From: JANRJY01 sp033763735 | Lineage (GTDB): Bacteria > Bacteroidota > Bacteroidia > Cytophagales > UBA9547 | Direction: 5' to 3' | Assembly: GCA_033763735.1 (NCBI GenBank) | Contig: JANRJY010000026.1 | Coordinates: forward strand, 62,001-126,000 | Length of the DNA: 64,000 nt | Part shown: positions 44,708 through 53,991 of the stretch, one piece after another | How positions within the stretch are numbered: the stretch's first letter is position 1 | How the letters are laid out: each line of letters begins with the position of its first letter | Notes under the pieces: generated by a model | Databases searched by the model: none | Told to the model about the DNA's origin: nothing | What the model saw: only the letters and a program-made list of their open reading frames with translations | Made by a program: the position numbers and the translations under genes

Positions 44708-47700
44708 AAAATCCCTTTTTAGGGTACGTATTTATTTTTGTAATTTCTATTACTTCTTCAACATTTGGTCAACAAAATTCAGAATCGTTTGGTAAAAACA
44801 GAGTTCAGTTTCAACAATTCAGTTGGAGCATAATAAGTACCGATAATTTCGATATTTATTATTACCCTCAAAGTAAAGCTGCAGCCTTAATGGCAGCAAA
44901 ATATGCTGAGTTTGAATTTGATAAAATTACTGATTTGCTCGGTTATGCACCTTATTCAAGAGTGAAACTTATTGTATATGCCACACATTCTGATTTAATT
45001 CAAAGCAATATTGGACTTGCTACGCAGCAAGTGTTTATTGGTGGTTATGCCGTATTTTTAAAAAATCGGGTTGAAGTTGCCTACACCGGTGTTCAAGTGG
45101 ACTTTAGAAAAGAAATCAGTAAAGCTGTTTCACAAATGATCCTTAATGAAATGATGTTTGGTAATGGCTTTTCAGAAGTGCTTAAAAGTTCCTATTTTTT
45201 GAGTTTGCCCGAATGGTACTTGAGTGGATTAGTGACTTACATAGCTGAAGGTTGGTCAACTGAAATGGATGATAAAATCAGAGATATTTTTAACCATCGA
45301 AAATTCCGCAGACCAAATAATTTTACAGGATCCGATGCAACAACCATTGGGCACTCTGTATGGAATTATATAGCTGAAAAATATGGGAAGGCAATGATAT
45401 CCGAAATCATCAATTATACCCGATATTCTAAAAAATATGAATCGTCATTTTCGGAAGTGCTATCACTCCCCTATCGAACCATCATGCATGATTGGAGAAA
45501 TTATTACAAACAACAGGCTGCTGAAGTCAAAGACACACTTAAAGCACCAACAAAAGATATGTTGCTAGTAAAACAAACAAAAGACGACACCTACTATGGA
45601 AGTATAAGAATTAGTCCTGATGGAACCAGAGTGGCTTGGGTTCAAAACAAAAAAGGGCGTTATAAAGTACTGGTAAAGAACTTAATAACAAATAAAACAT
45701 ATGTAGTTTATAGAGGAGGATACAGATCGTTGGAACAAAAAGTAGATTATGGAATGCCGGTAGTTGCCTGGAGAAACAACGATAAAGTGGGTGTAATAAG
45801 TGTAAAACAAGATAAAATGAAATTGGTTACTTATGACATTAAAAAGGAAATTGAAAATACTTCCGAAAGATTTCGACTCGAGGTTTCTAACTTTTTGAAT
45901 ATTAAATATGCACAAAAACAAACCTACAGAGGCATATACAAACACTTCAAACAACTAAATGATTTTTCATTTTCTGAAGATGGAGCTACTATTTTAATAA
46001 GTGGAGAAAATGTATTAGGGCAGTCTGACATATTTTACTATAATCTGCGTAATAATAATATAACCCCAATTACTAATGATATATACGATGATAGAAATCC
46101 GGTGTTTATGCCCAAATCGGTGAATTCATTTGTATTTAATTCCAATAGAACTACAGATTCCTTAAATCCAAAGCAAAAAGGTGATTACAGAAAAATACCC
46201 CAAGCACACGATATATTTTATTATTCCAGCGATAGTTCCAAAATAAAAGCTAAACGACTTACGGATTCAAAATTCAATGAAATAGCTCCAAAGGTGAGTA
46301 AAAACGGAGACGTATATTTTTTATCAGACAAAAATGGAATTTATGAACTTTACAAATTCGACAGGTCCACACAAAAAACAAAAGTAATGTCGGATTATAG
46401 AAAAAGCTTTCAATCGTATGATGTAAATGCAAAACAATCAAGTTTGGCGTTTATTATGGAAGAACAAGGCAAATATCGATTGTACCTGGACACTAATTTT
46501 AAGAGCAAAACATTTAGCGATACTTTGCCAAAAACAACACGCCAGCAAATGCTTGATAATATGGTAATTACGTATGCAACTTATGCTGAACTAAGCCCAC
46601 AGGAAACAAAACAAACCCCTGTTATTACCCGAACAGAACTCATTAAAAACAGACAAAAAGCACCCATTTTGCTCGATTCCACAGATATTGACGTAGATAA
46701 TTATGTATTTGAATTTGAAAAAGAAGCAGGAAAATTTGCCCTAGTTACTGATACTTCAATTAAGAATTCGGGTAAAAGACCCCCAAAAAAAATAGTTGAA
46801 ATCAAATTAAAATATAATGAAATTTATATTTCATCTCCAGTGCGATACAGATATGATTTTGGGATTGACAATATTGTTACTTCTCCCAAAATAGAACCCC
46901 TTAAATTATGGGGTCTGCAAATGGCTGTGAATATGTCTGACATTATGGCTAACCACAGGATCAATGGATATTTTTTTGGAAGTTCTGATTTCAGATCGAG
47001 TTATATGAGTGGAGAATATGAGTATTTGAAATTTAGAACTGATTTTAAAATTAAGGTGTCAAAAGATGTACTTTTTATTAATCAAAACACCGCACAGCAT
47101 CGGTATAGTTTGTACAAATATGAAGGTGCCATTTCTTATCCGCTTAACCCAATGATGAGAGTGAGTGTGACCCCATTTTATGCTAGAACTGTTTTTCAAA
47201 ATTTGTTTATCCCCCGACAAGGCAATCCCAATTCAAATCAATACGCTGAAACTTATACAGATTATTTAGGCGCAACTATGGAATATAACTATGACAATAC
47301 GCGTAATATTGGTGTCAATATGATGCTTGGCACCCGAATTAAAGCCGGAATGACCCAATATCAAGCGGGTATGGCCGGTGATAAATCATTCGGAAAATTT
47401 TATTTGGACATCAGAAATTATACCAAAGTACATCGTGAAATTATATTTGCACAAAGATTCAACGCAGGTTCATTTGTAGGAAATTATAATGTTAATTTTT
47501 TTTTAGGTGGCATGGACAACTGGGCATTTATTGGTTACAACAGGCTTAGTCCTGAATCTAATTCACTTGTCAATACATCTGCAAACCAAGATAATAGAAG
47601 CTTACTTTTTGCCGATTTTGTAACCAATGTTCGGGGCTTTCAATATGGAAAGCAATTCGGCAAGAATTTTTTGATTTATAATGCAGAAATCCGTGTACCT

Positions 47701-48021
47701 ATTATTAGATACTTGGTTCGTAGGCAAATTGGATGGAGTTTTTTCAGAAATTTTATGCTCACCGGATTTTACGATGTGGGACTTGCATGGACGGGGCGCA
47801 ATCCTTTGAATTCGGAAACCAACATCAATACCACTACCGTAAACCAAAGCCCATTTTCAGCAGTTGTAACTGATTATCGAAACCCTGTACTTTCCGGTTA
47901 TGGTTTCGGCCTTCGGTCAATGATTGCAGGTTATTATACTAAAGTTGATTTCGCTTGGGGCACACAAGATTTTGTATTACAACCATTTCTATTATACGTA
48001 ACTTTAGGCTATGATTTCTAA
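44704..48021 (+). CDS. Giant envelope protein: peptidase-MA-like domain, TolB propeller, surface-antigen barrel
   Basis: A 1105-residue secreted protein (signal peptide 1-22). Residues about 25-290 resemble the gluzincin-like peptidase-MA-type domain common in these fusions, but the usual HExxH is not visible (the region reads LNEMMFG). Residues about 295-640 are a TolB/PD40-like propeller (GSIRISPDGTRVAWVQNKKG). Residues about 740-1105 look like the Omp85/bacterial surface antigen barrel, ending in a Phe (LYVTLGYDF). It resembles a Bacteroidota family often labelled TolB; role unknown. Confidence 0.75.
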   Translation: MKNPFLGYVFIFVISITSSTFGQQNSESFGKNRVQFQQFSWSIISTDNFDIYYYPQSKAAALMAAKYAEFEFDKITDLLGYAPYSRVKLIVYATHSDLIQSNIGLATQQVFIGGYAVFLKNRVEVAYTGVQVDFRKEISKAVSQMILNEMMFGNGFSEVLKSSYFLSLPEWYLSGLVTYIAEGWSTEMDDKIRDIFNHRKFRRPNNFTGSDATTIGHSVWNYIAEKYGKAMISEIINYTRYSKKYESSFSEVLSLPYRTIMHDWRNYYKQQAAEVKDTLKAPTKDMLLVKQTKDDTYYGSIRISPDGTRVAWVQNKKGRYKVLVKNLITNKTYVVYRGGYRSLEQKVDYGMPVVAWRNNDKVGVISVKQDKMKLVTYDIKKEIENTSERFRLEVSNFLNIKYAQKQTYRGIYKHFKQLNDFSFSEDGATILISGENVLGQSDIFYYNLRNNNITPITNDIYDDRNPVFMPKSVNSFVFNSNRTTDSLNPKQKGDYRKIPQAHDIFYYSSDSSKIKAKRLTDSKFNEIAPKVSKNGDVYFLSDKNGIYELYKFDRSTQKTKVMSDYRKSFQSYDVNAKQSSLAFIMEEQGKYRLYLDTNFKSKTFSDTLPKTTRQQMLDNMVITYATYAELSPQETKQTPVITRTELIKNRQKAPILLDSTDIDVDNYVFEFEKEAGKFALVTDTSIKNSGKRPPKKIVEIKLKYNEIYISSPVRYRYDFGIDNIVTSPKIEPLKLWGLQMAVNMSDIMANHRINGYFFGSSDFRSSYMSGEYEYLKFRTDFKIKVSKDVLFINQNTAQHRYSLYKYEGAISYPLNPMMRVSVTPFYARTVFQNLFIPRQGNPNSNQYAETYTDYLGATMEYNYDNTRNIGVNMMLGTRIKAGMTQYQAGMAGDKSFGKFYLDIRNYTKVHREIIFAQRFNAGSFVGNYNVNFFLGGMDNWAFIGYNRLSPESNSLVNTSANQDNRSLLFADFVTNVRGFQYGKQFGKNFLIYNAEIRVPIIRYLVRRQIGWSFFRNFMLTGFYDVGLAWTGRNPLNSETNINTTTVNQSPFSAVVTDYRNPVLSGYGFGLRSMIAGYYTKVDFAWGTQDFVLQPFLLYVTLGYDF

Positions 48022-49183
48022 AATATTCAAAGGGATACTTTTCCTATTTATTGCGTTTGTGATCGCTTTTAATGCATGGATTTTATTTTCGGGCAAATGG
48101 TTTATATACAAGGCTATACGTTACAATTTTGTAAATATTGATGATTATAAAATATTCAAAAATAACACTATAACTAAAAGCGATTCTGTTGTAGATTGGC
48201 CTTTTGCAACCAAATACAACCAATTCATATTTTCTGATCAATTAAATACCACACTAAAAGAAACACAAACTGTTGCTTTTTTGGTAATTAAAAATGATTC
48301 TGTTGTCATTGAAAATTATTGGGATGAATATGCTGCAGACAGTATTTCCAATTCATTTTCAATGGCTAAAACGGCAGTTGCCTTAATGATTGGTGCTGCA
48401 ATTAAAGATGGATTAATCAAAAACGTAGATCAACCCGTAGGGGACTTTATTCCTGAGTTTAAGGAAGGAGCAAAATCCAATATTACTATTAAACATCTAT
48501 TAATGATGTCATCCGGATTGCGTTGGGATGAATCAAAGTCCTATGCCAATCCCTTGCAAGTATTTATGTCCGATATTATGGAAGCTTATTATGGGGACGA
48601 TTTGTATAAAAAAGTAATTGCTTCTCCAGTGGCCTATACTCCCGGCAAATATTTTGATTACAGCAGTCAAGACTCTCAGATTCTTGCATTTATAATCATG
48701 AAAGCCAGTGGCAAAAGCTTAAGTGCATATTTTGAAGAAAAAATATGGAAACCCATAGGAGCCAAAAATAATGCCAAATGGTGCCTCGATGAAAAAGGCA
48801 ACGAACGTTCCTTTTGTTGCCTCAACTCCAATGCAAGAGATTTTGCCAAATTAGGCAAACTTATGATAAATAAAGGGTTTGCAAATGGAATGCAGGTTAT
48901 TGATACCACTTATATTAATGAAATGCAAAAACCGATAATGTTAAAAAACCTAGAAGACACCACCAAAATGGTTGATTTTTACGGTTATCAAACATGGTTA
49001 ATGAATGACATTCAAAAGAATGTAAGCTATTTTAGAGGCACTCTTGGTCAAATGATATTGATGTTACCGGAAAAAAATATCATCATCGTTCATTTAGGCA
49101 AATGGCAAGGTAGCAAATCAAATAATCATTATACTCAAAGTGTAGTGTATGTGGAGGAGGTGGGGAAAATCATTGATAATTGA
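48011..49183 (+). CDS. Serine beta-lactamase-fold hydrolase (class C-like family)
   Basis: A 390-residue protein with an N-terminal membrane helix (about 8-28) and the beta-lactamase/DD-peptidase-like fold of the pfam00144 group. The SxxK motif is SMAK with Ser117; the YxS-type second motif is YSSQD; HLGKW near the C-terminus takes the KTG position. Such proteins are usually esterases or peptidases acting on cell-wall peptides, not true beta-lactamases. It overlaps the end of the giant envelope protein by 11 bases, so the three-gene run 43637-49183 is one operon. Confidence 0.82.
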   Translation: MISKIFKGILFLFIAFVIAFNAWILFSGKWFIYKAIRYNFVNIDDYKIFKNNTITKSDSVVDWPFATKYNQFIFSDQLNTTLKETQTVAFLVIKNDSVVIENYWDEYAADSISNSFSMAKTAVALMIGAAIKDGLIKNVDQPVGDFIPEFKEGAKSNITIKHLLMMSSGLRWDESKSYANPLQVFMSDIMEAYYGDDLYKKVIASPVAYTPGKYFDYSSQDSQILAFIIMKASGKSLSAYFEEKIWKPIGAKNNAKWCLDEKGNERSFCCLNSNARDFAKLGKLMINKGFANGMQVIDTTYINEMQKPIMLKNLEDTTKMVDFYGYQTWLMNDIQKNVSYFRGTLGQMILMLPEKNIIIVHLGKWQGSKSNNHYTQSVVYVEEVGKIIDN

Positions 49184-49227
49184 AATTTATTCTACAATCA
49201 TAGTATTGATATTCATTAAGTAAAGGG

Positions 49228-49791
49228 ATGTTAAATGACAAAAGCTTAAATACTGAACAAAGCGAAGAATTAATTGAAATTTTAAAAAATCGGTTTAAAA
49301 AGAATCCAAACCGTCATAAAGCAATTGATTGGCTAAACGTGTTTGAAAATCTAAACAAAAATTCAGAAAAACTATGGTCGTTGTACCAAATGGAAATAAC
49401 AGGAGGCGAGCCGGATGTTGTTGGTTATAATCAAAGTACCAATGAATTCATTTTTTATGATTGCTCTTTGGAAAGTCCTAAAGGCAGAAGAAGCTTGTGT
49501 TATGATCGGGAAGCATTAGACTCTCGAAAAGAATTCAAACCAAAAGATAGCGTTGTAAATATGACAAATGCAATGGGAATAGAACTAATGACTGAAGAAG
49601 ACTATCGAATGCTTCAAAAATTTGGAAATTTTGACACCAAAACATCCAGTTGGTTAAAAACGCCATCAGATATTAGAGCCCTTGGAGGTGCAATATTTGG
49701 TGATTTCAGATTTGGACGTATATTCATTTATCACAACGGTGCCGAATCTTATTATGCAGCCAGAGGATTTAGAGGTGTGTTAAGTGTATGA
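49228..49791 (+). CDS. DUF4256 family protein
   Basis: A 187-residue cytoplasmic protein of the DUF4256 family, with the typical stretches WSLYQMEITGGEPDVV, DCSLESPKGRRSLCYDREAL, TEEDYRMLQ and RALGGAIFGDFRFGRIFIYHNGAESYYAARGFRG. Function unknown. There is no signal peptide. It lies 44 bases after the beta-lactamase-fold gene. The family is scattered in many phyla, which hints at transfer, but nothing in the base use shows it here. Confidence 0.8.
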   Translation: MLNDKSLNTEQSEELIEILKNRFKKNPNRHKAIDWLNVFENLNKNSEKLWSLYQMEITGGEPDVVGYNQSTNEFIFYDCSLESPKGRRSLCYDREALDSRKEFKPKDSVVNMTNAMGIELMTEEDYRMLQKFGNFDTKTSSWLKTPSDIRALGGAIFGDFRFGRIFIYHNGAESYYAARGFRGVLSV

Positions 49792-49805
49792 TAATCTGTA
49801 ATTTG

Positions 49806-51002
49806 CTAAGTTGATTTGACTTTCACTTTGCTCAAAAACATAGCATAAACTACCACATAACCTACACATATAGCCGGAATACTGTAACTAAGACGTACCC
49901 CAAAGTTATCAGCAATATATCCTTGAATTACCGGGAAAAATGCCCCACCGGCAATAGCCATACTCACCCAAGCTGCACCAAAACTACTAAAGTTACCCAA
50001 ATTACGAATTGCTAATCCATATACGGTTGGGAACATAATTGATAAAAATCCTCCAACACTAACCAATACCATTGGGATATAATCTGATTGCATTGTAATA
50101 CAGATACTTAGTAATATTATCATTATAATCCCGAAAAGCGCCAATACACGATTAGCAGGAAAATATTTAATCAATCCTAAGCCAATGAACCCCATTACGG
50201 TTGATGCTACATTATAATAAGTCAAGTATAATGTTGCTTTTTCAATTGAAAAAGAGGCAATATTTTTATCCATAAGATAGTTCATAAAAAATGAGGCAGT
50301 ACCCGCCTCAGCACCCAAGTAAAAAAACATAGCTATTACGCCAAAATACAAGTGAGGTATTTGCATCATTTTATTGAATTGTGCTTTGAAAGGTAAATTC
50401 TGAATCTCAATGGTGTGAGGATCAGGCAGCTTGAAAGTGAAAATTAAAACAAGAATTATCATAAAAAACACCGAAAGCAAAAGATACGGTTTATCCAATC
50501 CACCAAAGTTTCCGGGAAGGAAAATTAAATAATTGGCAGCTAATGGAGCTGCTGAATAACCAAGTCTTGAAAATACTTGTACTAAATTAGTTCGAAATTG
50601 TGCCAGATTTTCATTTCCAATAAGTGCAGTGTAAGGCATTGCTGCCGTATTCATTACAACGATTCCAAATGATAATAAAAAAAGTGATGCCAAAATGACC
50701 AAAAATGTGTGCTCGAAATTAAGTAATCCAAATGTTGCCGAACCCAGAAAACAAAACAAAATGCCAATTTTAAGTGAAAATATATAACCAAACTTTGATA
50801 CAATTTTTTCAATCAATAAGGGAAATGGAATATAAACTGCATAAAAAATAAGCTGTATCATTGTCGTTTGAACAAAAGTCAATTGAAATTGCTCTTTTAC
50901 AATAGGGAAAATGACATCATTCATGCAAAAAAGAGCCCCTATTTGAAAAAATAATATGCAAAGTATAAAAATTGAAATGCTAACTTTTTTGTCGGACTTC
51001 AT
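49806..51002 (-). CDS. Sugar MFS transporter, FucP-like
   Basis: A 398-residue major facilitator with about 12 hydrophobic segments, of the fucose/glucose-galactose permease group (sugar-proton symport through the inner membrane). The N-terminal half has ALFCMNDVIFPIVKEQFQLTF and the central loop after helix 6. An ATG at 51002 is favoured over an in-frame TTG at 51008. It is divergent from a GH51 arabinofuranosidase, suggesting arabinose or another hemicellulose sugar as substrate. A palindrome in the shared spacer may bind a common regulator. Confidence 0.82.
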   Translation of the reverse strand: MKSDKKVSISIFILCILFFQIGALFCMNDVIFPIVKEQFQLTFVQTTMIQLIFYAVYIPFPLLIEKIVSKFGYIFSLKIGILFCFLGSATFGLLNFEHTFLVILASLFLLSFGIVVMNTAAMPYTALIGNENLAQFRTNLVQVFSRLGYSAAPLAANYLIFLPGNFGGLDKPYLLLSVFFMIILVLIFTFKLPDPHTIEIQNLPFKAQFNKMMQIPHLYFGVIAMFFYLGAEAGTASFFMNYLMDKNIASFSIEKATLYLTYYNVASTVMGFIGLGLIKYFPANRVLALFGIIMIILLSICITMQSDYIPMVLVSVGGFLSIMFPTVYGLAIRNLGNFSSFGAAWVSMAIAGGAFFPVIQGYIADNFGVRLSYSIPAICVGYVVVYAMFLSKVKVKST

Positions 51003-51066
51003 TGACAATTTATTTTCTTCAAAGCTAACAAACTATTCGCAGCTTGTAAATACAAGAGGGACTTAG

Positions 51067-51083
51067 ATTAGAAAAATTCTAAT
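51067..51083. promoter_or_regulatory. Palindrome in the divergent sugar-operon promoter
   Basis: ATTAGAA-AAA-TTCTAAT is a perfect 7-bp inverted repeat 8-24 bases upstream of the TACATTTG -7 box for the GH51 gene, and thus overlaps the -33 position. It lies between oppositely oriented sugar genes. Position and symmetry fit an operator; no regulator gene is adjacent. Confidence 0.4.
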
Positions 51084-51090
51084 TTTAGTT

Positions 51091-51098
51091 TACATTTG
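51091..51098 (+). promoter_or_regulatory. -7 promoter box for GH51 gene
   Basis: TACATTTG matches TAnnTTTG. Transcription would start near 51103-51106, beside a six-codon frame (ATG at 51106) that overlaps the GH51 start at 51119. Confidence 0.5.
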
Positions 51099-51118
51099 CT
51101 ACATAATGTCTGAAAATA

Positions 51119-52753
51119 ATGCCTAATCGAACTTTTTATTTGTTTATCATTTTATTTGGGAAAGTACTTTTTTTAATGTCTCAACCAACAACATTGGTAT
51201 TGAGTGATGAAGTTGTAGCCCAAATTGATGCAAGACTTTTCGGCCATTTCATCGAAAAGTGCAGTTGGGCAGATGAAATTGGCGGGGATTTACTTATTGA
51301 TAGTACCACTCATAAACCCATCCCCAAAGCTGTGGAACTTATTAAAGAAATGAATATTCCTATGCTTCGATATCCGGGAGGAACCGACTGGGACTATCAT
51401 AATTGGCTTGAACTAATTGATAATGTACCCGGTAAGCATGTAAAAAGACCTGCATATTACACTAGAGATAATAAAACTAAGGTAAGTGATCATAGGCTGG
51501 GACTTAATGAATTTTTAAGCTTTTGTGAAGATCAAAACATCGAGCCCATTTTAGTGCTTAATGTAGGCGATCCATATTTCAATAAAATAAGTATTGACTC
51601 TTCAGTAAAACATGCCTTGGCTTTATATGAATATGTGAATGGAAATCCTCAACAACTGAATTCAAAACTTAATTATAATTGGGCTGCACTTCGACAATTC
51701 AATGGCAGAGCAAAACCCTTTAATGTAATGTATTTTGAAATTGGTAATGAACCTTGGGGATTTTCGAAAGAAATGACCATTGACAAAGCCAATAAAGATT
51801 CTCTTCTTCATTATATTAATTGTATTAAATCTATAGCTAAAGCCCTTAAATCAAGAGATTCAAATCTGAAAATATTGCTAGATGTAACTTTTAAGGATTT
51901 GAAAGATAGCAAATCTCAGTTTGGCAATTATGCTGATTTTTTAGTTTTTCATTCCTATGCCCCATGGGATATTTGTTACTATAATAATTCAGGAACAATT
52001 ATCAAAAACCACAAAATGAAAGCTGAAGAAATTTGGAAAGCCTGGGTAACAACTCCTTTAATAGATCCGGAAACGGGTATGACATCATACAAAAATGAAT
52101 GGATAGTGCAAATGCTTGAACAATCAGGATTGCCAATTGCAGTTACAGAATGGAATTGGAATGGTTGGCATCAGGATAAAGCAGCCTATAACGGCAACGT
52201 AGCCAAAGGGGTAGGTGCTGCCGGATATTTGCATGCATTCATGCGCAAAGGAAACATATTCAAAATAGCTAACCAATCAATGCTTATAGGTAAACATTGG
52301 GGTATAAATTCAATAAGAGTAGATCAAAAAAAACCTTATAACATTTATATGTTTCCCTCAGGAATGGTTACTGCATTATATTCGAAATATCATGGTGATT
52401 TTCTTACTAATTCTGAGGTTAAAAACAATATTTATTATAGTCAACCCTTTGAAGCTCACAGTATAAAACCATCTCCTAAAGTAGCTTTATTTGATATTAT
52501 TACTACTCAAAGTAAAAATAAAATATTTATCCATGTACTTTCAAGATCATTTAAAGAGACCATTCCTCTAAATATTGACGCCTCAAAAATAAAGTTTAAT
52601 GGTAAAGGTGTAATGCACGAATTGGTACCTATCGACAATGATGAATTGGTAAAAAAAGTAGACACTAATATATTATACTCCAATGCTAAGTCGTTCACTA
52701 TCAAAATAAAACCTCGAACAGTTAATATCATCGAATTGGAGACCAATGATTAA
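51119..52753 (+). CDS. GH51 alpha-L-arabinofuranosidase-like enzyme
   Basis: A 544-residue clan GH-A enzyme. A signal peptide-like hydrophobic stretch at residues 5-20 points to secretion. The N-terminal motif FGHFIEKCSWADEIGGDLL and MLRYPGGTDWDYHNW are typical of GH51; YFEIGNEPWGF holds the acid/base Glu211 and AVTEWNWNGW the nucleophile Glu344. It should cut terminal arabinofuranose from hemicellulose or arabinan. It is the first gene of a two-gene unit with a probable barrel protein, and is divergent from a sugar transporter. Confidence 0.88.
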   Translation: MPNRTFYLFIILFGKVLFLMSQPTTLVLSDEVVAQIDARLFGHFIEKCSWADEIGGDLLIDSTTHKPIPKAVELIKEMNIPMLRYPGGTDWDYHNWLELIDNVPGKHVKRPAYYTRDNKTKVSDHRLGLNEFLSFCEDQNIEPILVLNVGDPYFNKISIDSSVKHALALYEYVNGNPQQLNSKLNYNWAALRQFNGRAKPFNVMYFEIGNEPWGFSKEMTIDKANKDSLLHYINCIKSIAKALKSRDSNLKILLDVTFKDLKDSKSQFGNYADFLVFHSYAPWDICYYNNSGTIIKNHKMKAEEIWKAWVTTPLIDPETGMTSYKNEWIVQMLEQSGLPIAVTEWNWNGWHQDKAAYNGNVAKGVGAAGYLHAFMRKGNIFKIANQSMLIGKHWGINSIRVDQKKPYNIYMFPSGMVTALYSKYHGDFLTNSEVKNNIYYSQPFEAHSIKPSPKVALFDIITTQSKNKIFIHVLSRSFKETIPLNIDASKIKFNGKGVMHELVPIDNDELVKKVDTNILYSNAKSFTIKIKPRTVNIIELETND

Positions 52754-53990
52754 AAAAAGTATTCTTTTTATATTTTTTATACAGATGGTTTATGCAAATC
52801 ATTGGATACCCTCAGGCGAATTGCCAAGGATATTCCTTAATTGTGCTACCGGATGTGACGAGAGCTATATTAAGTTTGAGTTAAGCAGTTTTACATTTGC
52901 TCGCGACAGATTTGTTTCTGATATTGAAATTTACTTAGTAGCAAAGCAAAGTGGCAATGGAGGATCTTTACATCAAGTACAATTTATAGGTAGAAATAGG
53001 TACGAAGGCATATCAGATACAATCAATTACTTGGTCAATAGTTTTGATACCGAAGATAATAAACGCACCAAATTTCTGAAAGTAATAGAACTTGGTTTGC
53101 TAAAGTTTATTAATAAAGACGATTTGTTAAATCTGGTAAATATCTCTTTAAATAAAGTGGACACCACTCGTAAGAAAGCAGCAAATGACGACAAGTGGAA
53201 TTCCTTTATATTTAATATAGGTAGTGCAATAAAAGCAAATGGTGAGTCAAATTATCAAAACACAGAACTTTGGCAATGGACCGGAATTGACAGGGTTACC
53301 GAAAAAAGCGCATTGGGAATATGGACTGAATTTAATTTCAAAAATTCCGTAGTCAAAACAGGAGGGGAAACTTATTCAGCAACCACTTATGAAACTAAAG
53401 TAAGTAGCAAATATGTAAAGGCAATTAACCAACATTGGTCCTTTGGAGGCATGTATCGATTTAGAAATTCTGTTTTTTTAAATTTCAAGTCCCTTAATAG
53501 AGTTGCTCCGGTAATTGAGTATAATATTTTCCCCTATTCTGAAAGTTTGCGCAGGCAATTTCGATTTGCCTATCAATCAGGAGTTACACACTATGTTTAC
53601 AATAAAGAAACGATTTTAAATCAAACTTCGGAGTTGCGTTTCTACCATAAGGTTAGTGCGCTCATCGATTATAATCAACCTTGGGGCACTATCCGAACAG
53701 GGGTGCATGCAAGCAGCTTTGTTCCGGTTATTCAGCAATACCGATTAACCGTTTCCAACAACATTGAATTAAAATTAATTAAAGGTCTTTACTTGGGATT
53801 TTTTGGAAGTGCATCCGTAATCAATGATCAAATATCCTTACCCAAACAAGAAGCTGATGTTGAAAATGCCTTACTTAAAGGACAACAACTACCAACTTCA
53901 TTTGCCTACGATGGTTATTTTGAGCTCAACTACACATTTGGTTCATTGAATAACTCCATCGTAAATCAACGAATGGCAAATGTTGATTAA
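52746..53990 (+). CDS. Secreted probable outer-membrane protein, unknown family
   Basis: A 414-residue protein with a signal peptide (MIKKSILFIFFIQMVYAN) and two parts. Residues about 20-140 contain LNCATGCDESYIKFELSSFTFARDRFVSDIEIYLVAKQ, resembling a periplasmic beta-rich domain with two cysteines. Residues 150-410 alternate charged turns and aromatic strands, ending YFELNYTFGSLNN, as in outer-membrane barrels. The start overlaps the GH51 stop by eight bases, so it belongs to that unit. No family is recognised. Confidence 0.65.
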   Translation: MIKKSILFIFFIQMVYANHWIPSGELPRIFLNCATGCDESYIKFELSSFTFARDRFVSDIEIYLVAKQSGNGGSLHQVQFIGRNRYEGISDTINYLVNSFDTEDNKRTKFLKVIELGLLKFINKDDLLNLVNISLNKVDTTRKKAANDDKWNSFIFNIGSAIKANGESNYQNTELWQWTGIDRVTEKSALGIWTEFNFKNSVVKTGGETYSATTYETKVSSKYVKAINQHWSFGGMYRFRNSVFLNFKSLNRVAPVIEYNIFPYSESLRRQFRFAYQSGVTHYVYNKETILNQTSELRFYHKVSALIDYNQPWGTIRTGVHASSFVPVIQQYRLTVSNNIELKLIKGLYLGFFGSASVINDQISLPKQEADVENALLKGQQLPTSFAYDGYFELNYTFGSLNNSIVNQRMANVD

Positions 53991-53991
53991 C

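Noticed and set aside
48011..49183. Antibiotic-resistance beta-lactamase
   Set aside because: The fold family is broad and the membrane helix, motif variants and operon context point to a housekeeping esterase or peptidase rather than a class C enzyme.
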